Part shown: positions 51,655-59,676 of the stretch, piece after piece | Position numbering within the stretch: the first letter of the stretch is position 1 | How the letters are laid out: every line of letters begins with the position of its first letter | NCBI RefSeq assembly: GCF_002093975.1 | Contig: NZ_KZ084338.1 | Location: forward strand, 8,852-68,527 | Direction of reading: 5' to 3' | DNA length: 59,676 nucleotides | Source of the DNA: Thermoactinospora rubra | GTDB taxonomy: Bacteria > Actinomycetota > Actinomycetes > Streptosporangiales > Streptosporangiaceae | Made by a program: the position numbers and the translations under genes | Notes under the pieces: generated by a model | Database searches by the model: none | The model's input: only the letters and a program-made list of their open reading frames with translations | What the model was told of the DNA's origin: nothing

Positions 51655-52110
51655 TCAGGTGACGGGCGCGATCCGGTGGTTGCGGATGTGCTCGTAGACG
51701 ATCGAGGTGCGCACGTCGGCGACCTCCGGCCGCTCGGTGAGCCTGTCGATCACGAACGCATACAGGCTGGCGTTGTCGGGCACCGCGACGTGCACGATGA
51801 AGTCCTCCGTCCCGGTCGTCACGTAGACGCCCAGGGTGTCGGGCAGCGCGCTGACCCAGTTGCGGAAGCCCTCGATGTTGCGCCGCGACGGGGGACGCAC
51901 CCGGATGGCGATGAGCGCCTGGACCGGGCGCCCGATCGAGGGCAGGTCCACGTCGAGGATCGCGCCCCGGATGACGCCCTTGCGGCGCAGCGCCCGCGTG
52001 CGGTCCAGCGCCGTGGTCGGCGAGACCCCGACCGCCGCGGCCACCTCGCGGTTGGTCTTCCGTGCATCCGCCTGCAGTTCCCGCAGGATCGCCGTATCAA
52101 GTTCGTCCAT
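51655..52110 (-). CDS. Lrp/AsnC-family regulator
   Basis: The 151-residue product has the AsnC helix-turn-helix (LDTAILRELQADARKTNREV, VSPTTALDRTRALRRKGVI) and an RAM ligand domain. The DUF2000 gene divergent from it is the likely target, through the site at 52132-52148. Confidence 0.92.
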   Translation of the reverse strand: MDELDTAILRELQADARKTNREVAAAVGVSPTTALDRTRALRRKGVIRGAILDVDLPSIGRPVQALIAIRVRPPSRRNIEGFRNWVSALPDTLGVYVTTGTEDFIVHVAVPDNASLYAFVIDRLTERPEVADVRTSIVYEHIRNHRIAPVT

Positions 52111-52131
52111 GACCGCCCAAACGCTCCTTTC

Positions 52132-52148
52132 TCCGATACAAATACGGA
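52132..52148. promoter_or_regulatory. Likely Lrp/AsnC site TCCGATACAAATACGGA
   Basis: The site has TCCG and CGGA ends flanking an AT-rich core, as in many Lrp/AsnC sites, within the divergent intergenic region of the lrp-like and DUF2000 genes. Confidence 0.45.
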
Positions 52149-52223
52149 TTTATTGAAGTCTAGCTGCATATAAGCCTAGCCTTGTGCGCGTTGGTTCGGA
52201 TATGTGAACAGGAGTGAGCCACT

Positions 52224-52709
52224 GTGACCGACGAACGCGCGGTGAACACGGCCATCGGTTTCGCCCCCGAGGAGATCGACCTGGCCTCCCCCACCCGTGC
52301 CGCCCGGCTCAAGTGGGTGATCGTGATCGACGAACGGCTGCCGCCCGGTCGCGCCGTCAACGCCGCAACCTGCGTGGCGGCGGCGACCTCGACGGCGGTG
52401 GCCGGAATCCTGGGTCCCGACGCCGTCGACGCCGACGGGGTCACGCACCCCGGACTGCCGTGGGCGGGCTGCTCAGTGCTGGTCGCGGACGCCGCCACGC
52501 TGCGCGCGATCCGCGGCAAGGCGGCCTCCTCCGCGGGCTGCTTCGTGGCCGACATGCCGGCCCAGGCCCAGCACACGCGCGTCTACGCCGACTACCTGGC
52601 GGCGATGAAGGAGATCGCGGCCGACGATGCGGAGTACTACGCCGTCAGCGTCGTGGGCCCGCGCAACCGGGTCGACAAGCTCGTCGGCAGGCTACCCCTG
52701 ATGCCTTGA
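52224..52709 (+). CDS. DUF2000 family protein
   Basis: The 161-residue product matches DUF2000: LKWVIVIDERLPPGRAVNA, AGCSVLVADAATLRAIR and YAVSVVGPRNRVDKLVGRLP. The fold is related to peptidyl-tRNA hydrolase 2 but the role is unknown. GTG 52224 follows AGGAG. It is probably controlled by the divergent Lrp-like regulator. Confidence 0.85.
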   Translation: MTDERAVNTAIGFAPEEIDLASPTRAARLKWVIVIDERLPPGRAVNAATCVAAATSTAVAGILGPDAVDADGVTHPGLPWAGCSVLVADAATLRAIRGKAASSAGCFVADMPAQAQHTRVYADYLAAMKEIAADDAEYYAVSVVGPRNRVDKLVGRLPLMP

Positions 52710-52731
52710 GGAACGATCCCTTCCTCAAGGG
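52705..52731 (+). terminator. Hairpin overlapping the DUF2000 stop
   Basis: A perfect 10-bp stem (52705-52714 with 52722-52731) with a 7-nt loop includes the stop codon TGA at 52707-52709. No T tract follows. Confidence 0.5.
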
Positions 52732-52781
52732 CTCCTAGGGTGTACGGCACAGCGACCGACACAGCCTGGAGGTCAGGGGCG

Positions 52782-53336
52782 ATGATGCACTTCACCGACG
52801 CCGCCGAGTGGGAGGCCTGGCTGGCGGAGCACTACCAGGAGGAGGGCGGCGCGTGGCTGAAGATCGCCAAGAAGGGCGCCCCCGTCGCCGGGATCACCAT
52901 CGGGCAGGCGCTGGAGGTCGCGCTGTGCTACGGCTGGATCGACAGCCACCGCAAGGCCTGTGACGAGCACTTCTTCCTCCAGCGCTACTCGCGCCGCCGC
53001 AAGGGCAGCCCGTGGTCGCGGGTCAACGTCGAGAAGGTGGAGGCGTTGACCGCCGCGGGACGCATGCGGCCGCCGGGCCTGGCGGAGGTGGCCGCCGCCC
53101 AGGCCGACGGCCGGTGGGAGGCCGCCTACGCCGCCCAGCGCAACGTCACCGTCCCGCCCGACCTGGCCGAGGCGCTGGCGGCCTGCCCGCGGGCCGTCGC
53201 CCGCTTCGAGGAGCTGGACAAGACCGCGCGTTACCGGCTGATCCTGCCGCTGCTGAAGGCCAGGACGCCGGCCGGACGCGCCGCCCGCCTGCGGCGGGCG
53301 ATCGACGGCCTGTGCGCCGAGCCGGGCACGCCTTAG
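52782..53336 (+). CDS. YdeI/OmpD-associated family protein
   Basis: The product of about 184 residues has the family pattern: FTDAAEWEAWLAEHYQEEGG at the start, KKGAPVAGITIGQALEVALC, GWIDS and FFLQRYSRRRKGSPWSRVN. In some bacteria YdeI is linked to stress or peptide resistance. ATG 52782 follows GGAGG by 9 nt; the GTG at 52740 overlaps a TAGGGT hexamer and is less likely. Confidence 0.85.
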   Translation: MMHFTDAAEWEAWLAEHYQEEGGAWLKIAKKGAPVAGITIGQALEVALCYGWIDSHRKACDEHFFLQRYSRRRKGSPWSRVNVEKVEALTAAGRMRPPGLAEVAAAQADGRWEAAYAAQRNVTVPPDLAEALAACPRAVARFEELDKTARYRLILPLLKARTPAGRAARLRRAIDGLCAEPGTP

Positions 53337-53806
53337 CCGAGCAGGCCGCGGGGCCCGCCGGCATGCGAACGCGCGGGGCAGCGGGTCCGGCGGACGCCGC
53401 GCCGCCAGACCCCGGCGATGGCCTCGGGCCCGGGTGTGACGTAGCGAATGGCGCAGTCGGCGGAGGTCGAGTCCGGCGTACTTGTTCGGGACGACGTGGG
53501 AGCGGTCGTAGCCGAGATCACCGCGCAGGAGGCCTTGTCCGGGCTGGAGAGGCGCACGTGATGCCGCGGTCGGTGAACGTGCGGGTCAAACGCCCGGACG
53601 GTCGTCCCATCCGGGTCCGGGTACCGGTGCTCCCGGTGGTGCTCGTGCTTTCACCGTCTGCGCGTTGCCCGGCACCCGATTCGACGTCGAGCAGGGCCGT
53701 ACGGCTGTGCTCGTGGCCGTCCGATAGGAGAGGTTGACCATCTGGGCCCTGCGTCCCAAAACCCACACCACCGCAGGTCAGAGGCATATTCCTTGGATTT
53801 CCACGG
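53337..53806. other. Degraded stretch, about 470 bp
   Basis: No intact gene. On the plus strand near 53561 a short frame reads MPRSVNVRVKRPDGRPIRV, resembling small proteins encoded next to PadR genes, and it stops without a full domain. This fits decay of a PadR-type locus. Confidence 0.4.
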
Positions 53807-54004
53807 CTGGAGATCATCGGCAGGGAGAAGACCTACGGGTACGCCATCACGCGCCGGCTGAACGAACTCGGCTTCGCCGACGTCGTCGAGGGAACGGTGT
53901 ACACCATCTTGCTGCGGCTGGAGAGGAACGGGCTCGTCCAGGTGACGAAACGACCGTCCGCGCAGGGCCCGCCGCGCAAGTTCTATGCCCTCAACGACGG
54001 GTGA
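53807..54004 (+). pseudogene. PadR-family regulator remnant
   Basis: The frame reads REKTYGYAITRRLNELGF, VEGTVYTILLRLERNGLV and PPRKFYALNDG, the PadR winged helix, but it has no start and ends before the C-terminal helices. It runs into the hydrolase gene on the other strand. Confidence 0.75.
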
Positions 54005-54040
54005 AGCGGGCCCACTTGAACAGTTCCCAGTTGTCCCGGG

Positions 54041-54976
54041 TCAGAGGTGCTTCTTGTAGAAGGGGATGAGGTGGTCCAACGCGACCTTGACCGGCTTGGG
54101 CTGGTCGTAGAGGTCGTAGTGCGAGGCGCCTTCGACGACGACGAGCTCCTTGTCCTTGGAGGCGGCGCGGCCGTAGAGCTCCATGCCGGTGCGGTAGGAG
54201 CCGAAGGCGCCCGGCCGGTCGCCGATCACGACGCACAGCGGCTGGGTGAGCAGCACCTCGGCTCGGTCGAGGGCGTCCCAGCCGGCCAGGGCGGCCTGAC
54301 GCGAGAACAGGAAGCTGGTGGCGCCGTGCGGCTTGCGGCCTCGATCCGTCTTGTAGTACTCGGTCGCCTCGCACAGGTCGATGTCGGTCAGGCCGGCCTC
54401 CTTGGCCGCCTCCGGCGACGGGGGAAGCAGGTCGTTGACCACCCTGTCGGCGCCGCGGGCTTCGGCCGTGCGCTGAGCGGCGATGGCCTCCAGCGCGCCC
54501 AGGGGGTCGTAGTTCACGAAGCCCTCCCGCATGAGCCGGCCGACGTTGCCCGGGACGACGGCGCCCAGCGCCTTGATCCGGCGCTCGGTCATCGCGGCGC
54601 CGATGGCGTATCCGCCTCCGCCGCAGACGGCCAGGACACCGATCCGGTTCTCGTCCACATACGGCTGCGTGACCAGGTAGTCGATCACGTAGCTGAAGTC
54701 CTGCATCCGGAAGGCCGGGTCCTCGATGAACCTCGGTTCGCCGCCGCTGTCACCCTGGAAGCTCGCGTCGAACGCGATCGCGACCATACCCTCCTGCGCC
54801 AGCGCCGTGGCGTACACGTTGCCCGCGGTCTGTTCCTTGCAGCTGCCGGTCGGGTGGGCGCTGATGACCGTGGCGTACTTCCGCTTCTCGTCAAATCCCG
54901 GCGGGAAGTAGATGTCCGCCGCGAGGTCCCAGGCCAGCGCCTTGATGCGGACCGACTTGATATTGTCGTTTGCCAT
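54041..54976 (-). CDS. Alpha/beta hydrolase (YcjY-like)
   Basis: The 311-residue product has the hydrolase fold: TVISAHPTGSCKEQTAG, the nucleophile region VLAVCGGGGYAIG, where Cys replaces the usual Ser, an acid Asp in the C-terminal half and a His in EGASHYDLYD. Related proteins are dienelactone-hydrolase-like enzymes of unclear substrate. GGAGGAG precedes ATG 54976. The divergent MmyB-like regulator probably controls it. Confidence 0.86.
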   Translation of the reverse strand: MANDNIKSVRIKALAWDLAADIYFPPGFDEKRKYATVISAHPTGSCKEQTAGNVYATALAQEGMVAIAFDASFQGDSGGEPRFIEDPAFRMQDFSYVIDYLVTQPYVDENRIGVLAVCGGGGYAIGAAMTERRIKALGAVVPGNVGRLMREGFVNYDPLGALEAIAAQRTAEARGADRVVNDLLPPSPEAAKEAGLTDIDLCEATEYYKTDRGRKPHGATSFLFSRQAALAGWDALDRAEVLLTQPLCVVIGDRPGAFGSYRTGMELYGRAASKDKELVVVEGASHYDLYDQPKPVKVALDHLIPFYKKHL

Positions 54977-55140
54977 TGTCGTAGTCTCCTCCGTGGAGTG
55001 GGGCGGAACGCTCCCCGTTCCCGGGCACCGAACGGCCCGCGGCCGGCGCGCCCCATACTTCGTCGAGCGCGATCCCCGATGGGCCTTTCCCGCGCCGGAT
55101 GTTCACGCGCTCACTACCGATAATCCGGCCGCCGAGCTGG

Positions 55141-55180
55141 CCCAGGAAGAGCGAGATTTATCCTGGGAAGAATCCTTCCC
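55141..55180. promoter_or_regulatory. Two inverted repeats between hydrolase and MmyB-like regulator
   Basis: Repeat 1: CCCAGGA and TCCTGGG 13 bp apart (55141-55167). Repeat 2: GGGAAG and CTTCCC around 4 bp (55165-55180). They sit 25-60 bp upstream of the regulator promoter, fitting autoregulation. Confidence 0.45.
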
Positions 55181-55203
55181 ACCCTTTGAGGCGCGATCGA
55201 TCG

Positions 55204-55209
55204 TAGGGT
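55204..55209 (+). promoter_or_regulatory. -10 box TAGGGT for the MmyB-like regulator gene
   Basis: TAGGGT ends 6 nt before ATG 55216, a leaderless start. Confidence 0.5.
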
Positions 55210-55215
55210 AAGCAC

Positions 55216-56097
55216 ATGTCCGCCACGTCGGCCGCGCTGCAAGAGCTCGGCCAGTTTCTGCGCAGCCGGCGCAGCCAGCTTCAGCCGCGCGAGGTCGGGC
55301 TCGCACCACGAGGCGGCGAACGGCGACGCGTCAGCGGGCTCCGCCGTGAGGAGGTCGCCCAGCTGGTCGCCATCAGCACCGACTACTACACCCGCATCGA
55401 GCAGGGCCGGCTCCCCCCATCCGAGCCGGTCTTCGCCGCACTCGTGCGAGCGCTGCGGCTGGACGAGGAACAGTCCGACTACCTGCTCAAGCTCCTCGCC
55501 CGCGCGGGCACGCCGCCGGCGCGGGCGCGCGATCGCACGCGGGCGCCCCGACAGCCCGTCCGCCCGCAGCTCGCCCGCCTGCTCGGACAACTCGATCGCG
55601 TGCCCGCCCTGGTGTTCGGACGGTATCTCGACATCCTGGCCTGGAACGACCTCGCCGCCGCCCTGCTGATCGACTTCGCGCAGATCGCCGAGCGCGATCG
55701 CAACTACGTCCGGCTGGTCTTCACCGACCCGACGCTGCGCGCCCGCTACCCCGAGTGGGAACAGGTCGCCCGCACGTGCGTGGCCGTGCTCCGCATGAAC
55801 GCCGCCGACGACCCCACCGGCCCGGCACTCTCCCGGCTCGTCGGCGACCTGTCGATCGCCTCCCCGGACTTCCGCCGGTGGTGGGCCGAGCGCCGGGTCG
55901 CACATCAGAACTTCGGCACCAAGCTCGTCCGCCACCCGGACGTCGGCGACCTGACCCTGGACTGGGACAGCTTCCAGCAGGTCGGCAACCTCGATCAACA
56001 GCTCATCATCTGGTCCGCCGAACCCGGAACGGACGCCGAGCAACGGCTCGCCGAGCTGCGTAGGTCGATCAAGGGCGTAGGCAGAGACTCAGCCTAG
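55216..56097 (+). CDS. XRE-family regulator with MmyB-like ligand domain
   Basis: The 293-residue product has an XRE helix-turn-helix (RRVSGLRREEVAQLVAISTD and YYTRIEQGRLPPSEPVFAAL, about 35-80) and a C-terminal MmyB-like domain (PALVFGRYLDILAWNDLAAA, NYVRLVFTDP, FRRWWAERRV, LDWDSFQ). Members bind a fatty-acid-like ligand and usually control a neighbouring oxidoreductase or hydrolase gene. Confidence 0.92.
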   Translation: MSATSAALQELGQFLRSRRSQLQPREVGLAPRGGERRRVSGLRREEVAQLVAISTDYYTRIEQGRLPPSEPVFAALVRALRLDEEQSDYLLKLLARAGTPPARARDRTRAPRQPVRPQLARLLGQLDRVPALVFGRYLDILAWNDLAAALLIDFAQIAERDRNYVRLVFTDPTLRARYPEWEQVARTCVAVLRMNAADDPTGPALSRLVGDLSIASPDFRRWWAERRVAHQNFGTKLVRHPDVGDLTLDWDSFQQVGNLDQQLIIWSAEPGTDAEQRLAELRRSIKGVGRDSA

Positions 56098-56430
56098 GAC
56101 ACCCGTACACCCCTCAGCTCGTCGAGGCCGACCAGGCGGCTCTTGACCTGCGGTTCGGGCGAGGCGCGGCCGGGGTCTGGGCGTGGACGCGCGTGGCGAT
56201 CCCCCGCGGTCATAGTTCTGGCGCTCGCTGGAATCCGGTTCCCGATCGTGCCGCCCCACAGCGACGAGACGGGCCCGGCCTTCTGTCGTGCTGCCGGATC
56301 GCCGGCGACCGGCCTACCGGAAAGTTTTTCAAAGAAATCCGGGAGGGGGTGTCGGATCGGGGCGGTGGTGTTCGTAGCAGGGGTGAGGCCGCCCGCAAAG
56401 GGGCGGCGCCAAGGCGAAGGAACCGCGATC
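56098..56430. other. Intergenic stretch, about 330 bp
   Basis: I see no gene. It is somewhat less GC-rich near 56320-56340 (GAAAGTTTTTCAAAGAAATCC), which may hold the promoter of the DHFR-like operon; no clear -35/-10 pair can be picked. Confidence 0.45.
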
Positions 56431-57039
56431 ATGAAGCTGACGACCATGACTCAGGTCACCGTCGATGGAGTGATGCAGGGAAACGGCGCCGCGTCGGATG
56501 ACCGCAGGAACGGATTCGAGCGCGGTGGATGGGCCCTGGGGAAGGGCGACGACGAGACCAGGACGTTCATCACGCAGACCTACCAGCGCGCCGAGGCGTT
56601 CCTGTTCGGCCGGCGCACCTACGAGCTGTTCGCCGGCTCCTGGGGATCGATCGACCAGATGCGCGCGCATCCCATCGGTGTGGCCTTGAACGAGGCCCCC
56701 AAGTACGTCGCCTCGACCACGCTCACCGTGCCGCGTTGGGAGGACACGACCGTTCTCCGCGGTGACCTCGCGGCCGCCGTCGGTGAGCTGAAGGCCAAGC
56801 CCGGGGGTGAGCTGCAGGTGCACGGCAGTGGCGCCCTGATCCGGTGGCTGCTGGAGAACGACCTGGTCGACGAGATGACGCTGATCGTGATCCCGGTGAT
56901 CCTCGGCCAGGGCGCGCGACTGTTCCCGCAGACCGGTCCAGATCTTGCGCTCGACCTGGTGGAGTCGCGGGTCGACTCGAAGGGCGTGACGATCCAGGTC
57001 TACCGGCCGGCCGGGCGCCCGCGGTACGCGACGGCCTGA
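56431..57039 (+). CDS. Dihydrofolate reductase-like protein (RibD C-terminal fold)
   Basis: The 202-residue product belongs to the DHFR-like family: KLTTMTQVTVDGVMQGNG near the start, FLFGRRTYELFAGSW, LNEAPKYVASTTL and GSGALIRWLLENDLVDEM. These small reductases are common next to DGPF genes; the substrate is unknown. GAAGGA precedes ATG 56431. Confidence 0.9.
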   Translation: MKLTTMTQVTVDGVMQGNGAASDDRRNGFERGGWALGKGDDETRTFITQTYQRAEAFLFGRRTYELFAGSWGSIDQMRAHPIGVALNEAPKYVASTTLTVPRWEDTTVLRGDLAAAVGELKAKPGGELQVHGSGALIRWLLENDLVDEMTLIVIPVILGQGARLFPQTGPDLALDLVESRVDSKGVTIQVYRPAGRPRYATA

Positions 57040-57092
57040 AATCCCCGACCACCGAACCACGCTGTCTTGACACCACAGGAGATGATTTTCAG

Positions 57093-57416
57093 ATGCGGTA
57101 CCTGGTTTCCGTGATCGATGACAAGAGCAATCCCGGCAGCACGGACAGGCGGCCTGCCATCAGCGCGTTCAACGAACGACTGATCGCCGAGGGCTACTGG
57201 GTCTTCTCGGGCGGACTCGCGGACACCGACGCGGCCACGGTCGTCGACAACCGGGGCGAGCAGGCGGTGTTCAGCGACGGGCCGTTCGTGGAGTCGAAGG
57301 AGTACCTCGCCGGCGTCTGGGTGTGGGAGGTCCCCGATCTGGATGTGGCGCTCAAGCTCGCCGCCGAGGCGTCGAAGGTCTGCGATCGGAAGATCGAGGT
57401 GCGGCCGTTCCTGTGA
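57093..57416 (+). CDS. DGPF (YCII-related) domain protein
   Basis: The 107-residue product has the YCII fold with the family motif VFSDGPFVESKEYLAGVWV near residue 65. Proteins of this kind are encoded beside ECF42 sigma factors. AGGAG lies 11 nt before ATG 57093. Confidence 0.92.
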   Translation: MRYLVSVIDDKSNPGSTDRRPAISAFNERLIAEGYWVFSGGLADTDAATVVDNRGEQAVFSDGPFVESKEYLAGVWVWEVPDLDVALKLAAEASKVCDRKIEVRPFL

Positions 57417-58645
57417 GCGACGTCGAGGAGGCGGTCACCCGGGCCCACCACGACGAGTGGGCGCGGGTGGTGGCCGCCCTGGCCAGGCGTTTCGGTGACC
57501 TCGACATCGCCGAGGAGGCGGCCGCCGAGGCGTTCGCGACCGCCGTGGAGCGGTGGCCGGCCGAGGGCGTGCCCCCCAACCCGGGCGCCTGGCTGACCAC
57601 CACCGCCAACCGCAAGGCCATCGACCGGATCCGGCGTGAGAACAAGCGCGACGACAAGCACAGGGAGGCTCAGATGGTCTACGACGACCCGCCCGAGCCT
57701 GTCGGCGCCATCGACGACGACCGGCTCCGGCTGATCTTCACCTGCTGTCACCCGGCGCTGGCGATGGAAGCCCGCGTGGCACTGACCCTGCGCATGGTCG
57801 GCGGTCTGACCGTGCCCGAGATCGCCCGCGCCTTCCTGGTGGCCGAGAGCGCCATGGGGCAGCGGATCACCCGCGCGAAGGCCAAGATCAAGGCGGCCCG
57901 CATCCCCTACCGGATGCCCTCCGCCGAGGACCTGCCGGCGCGCGTCTCCGGCGTCCTGGCCGTCCTGTTCCTCGTCTTCAACGAGGGCTACCTGGCCAGC
58001 GGCCCCGGCACCGATCCCGTACGGCACGAGCTGACCGCCGAGGCGATCCGGCTCACCCGCCTGATCCGTGCCCTCCTGCCGGACGACGGTGAGGTGGCCG
58101 GGCTGCTGGCGCTGATGCTGCTCATCGAGGCTCGCCGTACCGCCCGGGTCTCGGCCGGCGGCGAACTGGTCCCCCTGGCCGAGCAGGACCGCGGCGCCTG
58201 GGACGCGGAACTGATCGCCGAAGGCCATCGGCTGGTGCGCGAGCGCCTGGCCGCTGCCGCCGCCGGGGTGGCTCCGGGCCGCTACCAGATCCTCGCGGCG
58301 ATCAACGCGGTGCACACCTCCGCCCGCGACATCCGCGACACCGACTGGTCGCAGGTCCTCGCCCTCTACGACCAGCTCGTCCGCCTCGACCCCTCGCCGA
58401 TCATCGCCCTCAACCGGGCCATCGCCGTGGCCGAGCTCGACGGGCCGGAGGTGGCACTGGCCATCGTCGACCGCCTCGCCGAGGCGTTGGCCGGCTATCA
58501 CGCCTACCACGCCACCCGCGCCGACCTGCTGCGCCGGCTGGGCCGCAGCCGGCAGTCACGCGCGGCCTACGACCGGGCCATCGAGCTGGCCGGCAACACC
58601 GGCGAGACCGCCTACCTCACCCGCCGCCGCGACCAACTGCATTGA
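57413..58645 (+). CDS. ECF42-type RNA polymerase sigma factor
   Basis: The 410-residue product has sigma region 2 (LARRFGDLDIAEEAAAEAFA, PGAWLTTTANRKAIDRIRRE), region 4 (RVALTLRMVGGLTVPEIARA, MGQRITRAKAKIKAA) and a long C-terminal TPR-like domain (LNRAIAVAELDGPEVALAI). ECF42 factors have such a tail and DGPF partners but no classic anti-sigma factor; the tail is needed for activity in studied cases. GTGA overlap with the DGPF gene. Confidence 0.93.
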   Translation: MSDVEEAVTRAHHDEWARVVAALARRFGDLDIAEEAAAEAFATAVERWPAEGVPPNPGAWLTTTANRKAIDRIRRENKRDDKHREAQMVYDDPPEPVGAIDDDRLRLIFTCCHPALAMEARVALTLRMVGGLTVPEIARAFLVAESAMGQRITRAKAKIKAARIPYRMPSAEDLPARVSGVLAVLFLVFNEGYLASGPGTDPVRHELTAEAIRLTRLIRALLPDDGEVAGLLALMLLIEARRTARVSAGGELVPLAEQDRGAWDAELIAEGHRLVRERLAAAAAGVAPGRYQILAAINAVHTSARDIRDTDWSQVLALYDQLVRLDPSPIIALNRAIAVAELDGPEVALAIVDRLAEALAGYHAYHATRADLLRRLGRSRQSRAAYDRAIELAGNTGETAYLTRRRDQLH

Positions 58646-58990
58646 CGCGCTCGCCGCCGTGGACGGCGACGGTTCAGCCTGTGCCAGGCATGCGGCACTT
58701 CTGCGGCTCCCCGCTTCGGCGACCTGCGCCACCGAGGTGGGCTTACCGGGTCTCCACAGGCTTTCGAGCCTTGTGGCTCCGTTCCCGCCCGTCCGGCGGC
58801 ACCTGACACGCCGGGTCATTCTCAGCTCCGCGGCACACCCGTCCCAGCCGTGCGGCGCGCTGGGCGGGGTCTGAGTGACCGTCCTGGTCAGCGGCACGAC
58901 TGTCCCTTTCTCTCGTACGTGGTCTGCTCCACATGGCTTGGCCGTGTACGCCGGCGGCCGGTGTCACATGTGGGGCGGTGCTCTCCAGAT
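58646..58990. other. Stretch between the sigma gene and the TnpB element
   Basis: No convincing gene. It holds short inverted repeats (GCCTTGTGGC-like near 58770) and lies outside the right end of the insertion element, so its first bases next to 58990 may act as guide sequence of the element's RNA. Confidence 0.4.
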
Positions 58991-59130
58991 TTGACGTCCT
59001 CCCCCTCGTGAACGAGGGAGATTCCAACCCACCGACCTACACGGGCAGGAGGACAGGTGGAGGTTCGCGGTGCACCGGCCCGCCATCGCAGGGCCCTTCC
59101 CGCGCAGACACGGCACGCCCTGCCGCCCTT
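58991..59130 (-). ncRNA. Likely omega RNA/right end of the TnpB element
   Basis: On the minus strand the end reads GGAATCTCCCTCGTTCACG, AGGGGGAGGACGTCAA, the hairpin end typical of IS605/IS1341-type elements; CCCTCGT pairs with ACGAGGG at 59003-59018. In TnpB systems this end, with the 3' part of the gene, forms the guide RNA. The left limit is set at 58991; the 5' limit is a guess. Confidence 0.5.
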
Positions 59131-59676
59131 GCGATATTCCTGGCCGCGTTCACATCGGCGTGGCCGGCGTAGCCGCAAGACCGGCAGCGAAACAGTGCTT
59201 GGCTCTCGCGACTGTTCCGCTCCACGGTCCCGCACGCCGAGCACCGCTGGCTCGTGAACGCGGGGTTGACCTTCACCACCCGGCCGGGCGCCTTGTGTTC
59301 CAGCCGCTCCGCCAGCTGTCCCCAGCCGGAGGCCAGAATGGCCCGGTTCAGCCCGGCCTTGGCCGCAACGTTCCGCCCCGGGGCCTGGCGGGTCCCCTTG
59401 GCCGAGCGGGTCATGGCGCGGACGTTGAGGTCCTCCACGGCGATCACGTCGAACTGCCACGCCAGGCGGGTGCTGGTCTTCTCCACCCAGTCCTTGCGCC
59501 GGTCGGCCTCCCGGGCCTTCAGCCGGGCGATCGCCGCGTTGACCTTCGCCCGCCGAAGCGAGCCGCGCCGGGCCCGGGCCAGCTTGCGCTGGAGCCTGCG
59601 CAGCCGGGCCTGCTCCGGTTCCCGCAGCGTGGGCGCGCTCAGCAACTCCCCGGTGGACAAGGCGGCGCTGACGACG
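59037..59676 (-). CDS. tnpB: TnpB-like RNA-guided nuclease, C-terminal part (5' end outside window)
   Basis: About 212 residues are visible and the frame stays open to the edge. It has LQRKLARARRGSLRRAKVNA, the RuvC-II Glu in VIAVEDLNV, a zinc finger (RCSACG and RCRSCG) and the RuvC-III Asp in AGHADVNAARNI. The first RuvC Asp lies beyond the edge. TnpB is the ancestor of Cas12 and cuts DNA guided by the element's RNA. No tnpA can be seen in the window. Confidence 0.9.
   Translation of the reverse strand, partial: VVSAALSTGELLSAPTLREPEQARLRRLQRKLARARRGSLRRAKVNAAIARLKAREADRRKDWVEKTSTRLAWQFDVIAVEDLNVRAMTRSAKGTRQAPGRNVAAKAGLNRAILASGWGQLAERLEHKAPGRVVKVNPAFTSQRCSACGTVERNSRESQALFRCRSCGYAGHADVNAARNIARAAGRAVSAREGPCDGGPVHREPPPVLLPV

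Noticed and set aside
58646..58990. tRNA or second transposase remnant
   Set aside because: No cloverleaf with a T-loop could be found by eye, and no transposase motif appears in any frame.

Overview
The window is very GC-rich, gene-dense actinobacterial DNA. A conservon (cvnABCD), many NarL/HisKA_3 two-component pairs, an ECF42-type sigma factor with its DGPF partner, a MmyB-like regulator and an IS605-type TnpB all fit a filamentous actinomycete, and I would guess Streptosporangiales; that placement is inference. Many genes carry a TANNNT -10 box only 6-8 nt before the start codon, so leaderless transcription looks common. At least seven broken gene remnants lie in 60 kb, so the region is eroding.

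Layout. 1-4.1 kb: end of an ATP-grasp-like protein, small proteins, an alpha-toroid protein and a SnoaL-like protein, with two long gene-poor stretches. 4.2-6.8 kb: DrrA/NodI-type ABC exporter with two permeases. 6.8-12.3 kb: MFS pseudogene, PrsW-like protease, CHASE3 histidine kinase with divergent response regulator, lone receiver, aldo-keto reductase remnant, MerR regulator. 12.3-17 kb: class V aminotransferase operon, GNAT, TetR/SMR drug efflux pair, radical SAM protein, second GNAT. 17-20.2 kb: cell-wall enzymes (L,D-transpeptidase lipoprotein; secreted LAS-type peptidase fused to a seven-bladed propeller).

20.2-26.9 kb is the most unusual part. A large XRE-STAND-TPR regulator is divergent from an operon of a 65-aa precursor with six cysteines, a MauE-like membrane protein, a MauD/TlpA-like thioredoxin, an ABC exporter and an S26 signal peptidase. 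No lanthipeptide, YcaO, radical-SAM or other tailoring enzyme is present in the operon. I read it as a system that exports, oxidatively folds and trims a disulfide-rich peptide. Triple 12-nt direct repeats precede both this operon and the secreted peptidase gene in the same orientation, which suggests one regulon for peptide and peptidase.

26.9-43.8 kb: RecD2 helicase, conserved proteins, an esterase lipoprotein, an AlkZ-like glycosylase, a deletion scar joining two gene halves, a two-component pair next to DedA, another pair divergent from an ABC exporter whose permease has a lectin-like ectodomain, a GlxA regulator, and a TetR gene facing a dead monooxygenase. 43.9-47.7 kb: a three-gene diterpenoid operon (P450, class I synthase, class II cyclase) with overlapping stop/start codons. 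47.8-51.6 kb: cvnABCD. 51.7-59.7 kb: Lrp/DUF2000, YdeI-like protein, PadR remnant, hydrolase with MmyB-like regulator, DHFR-like/DGPF/ECF42 operon, and a tnpB element running off the right edge.
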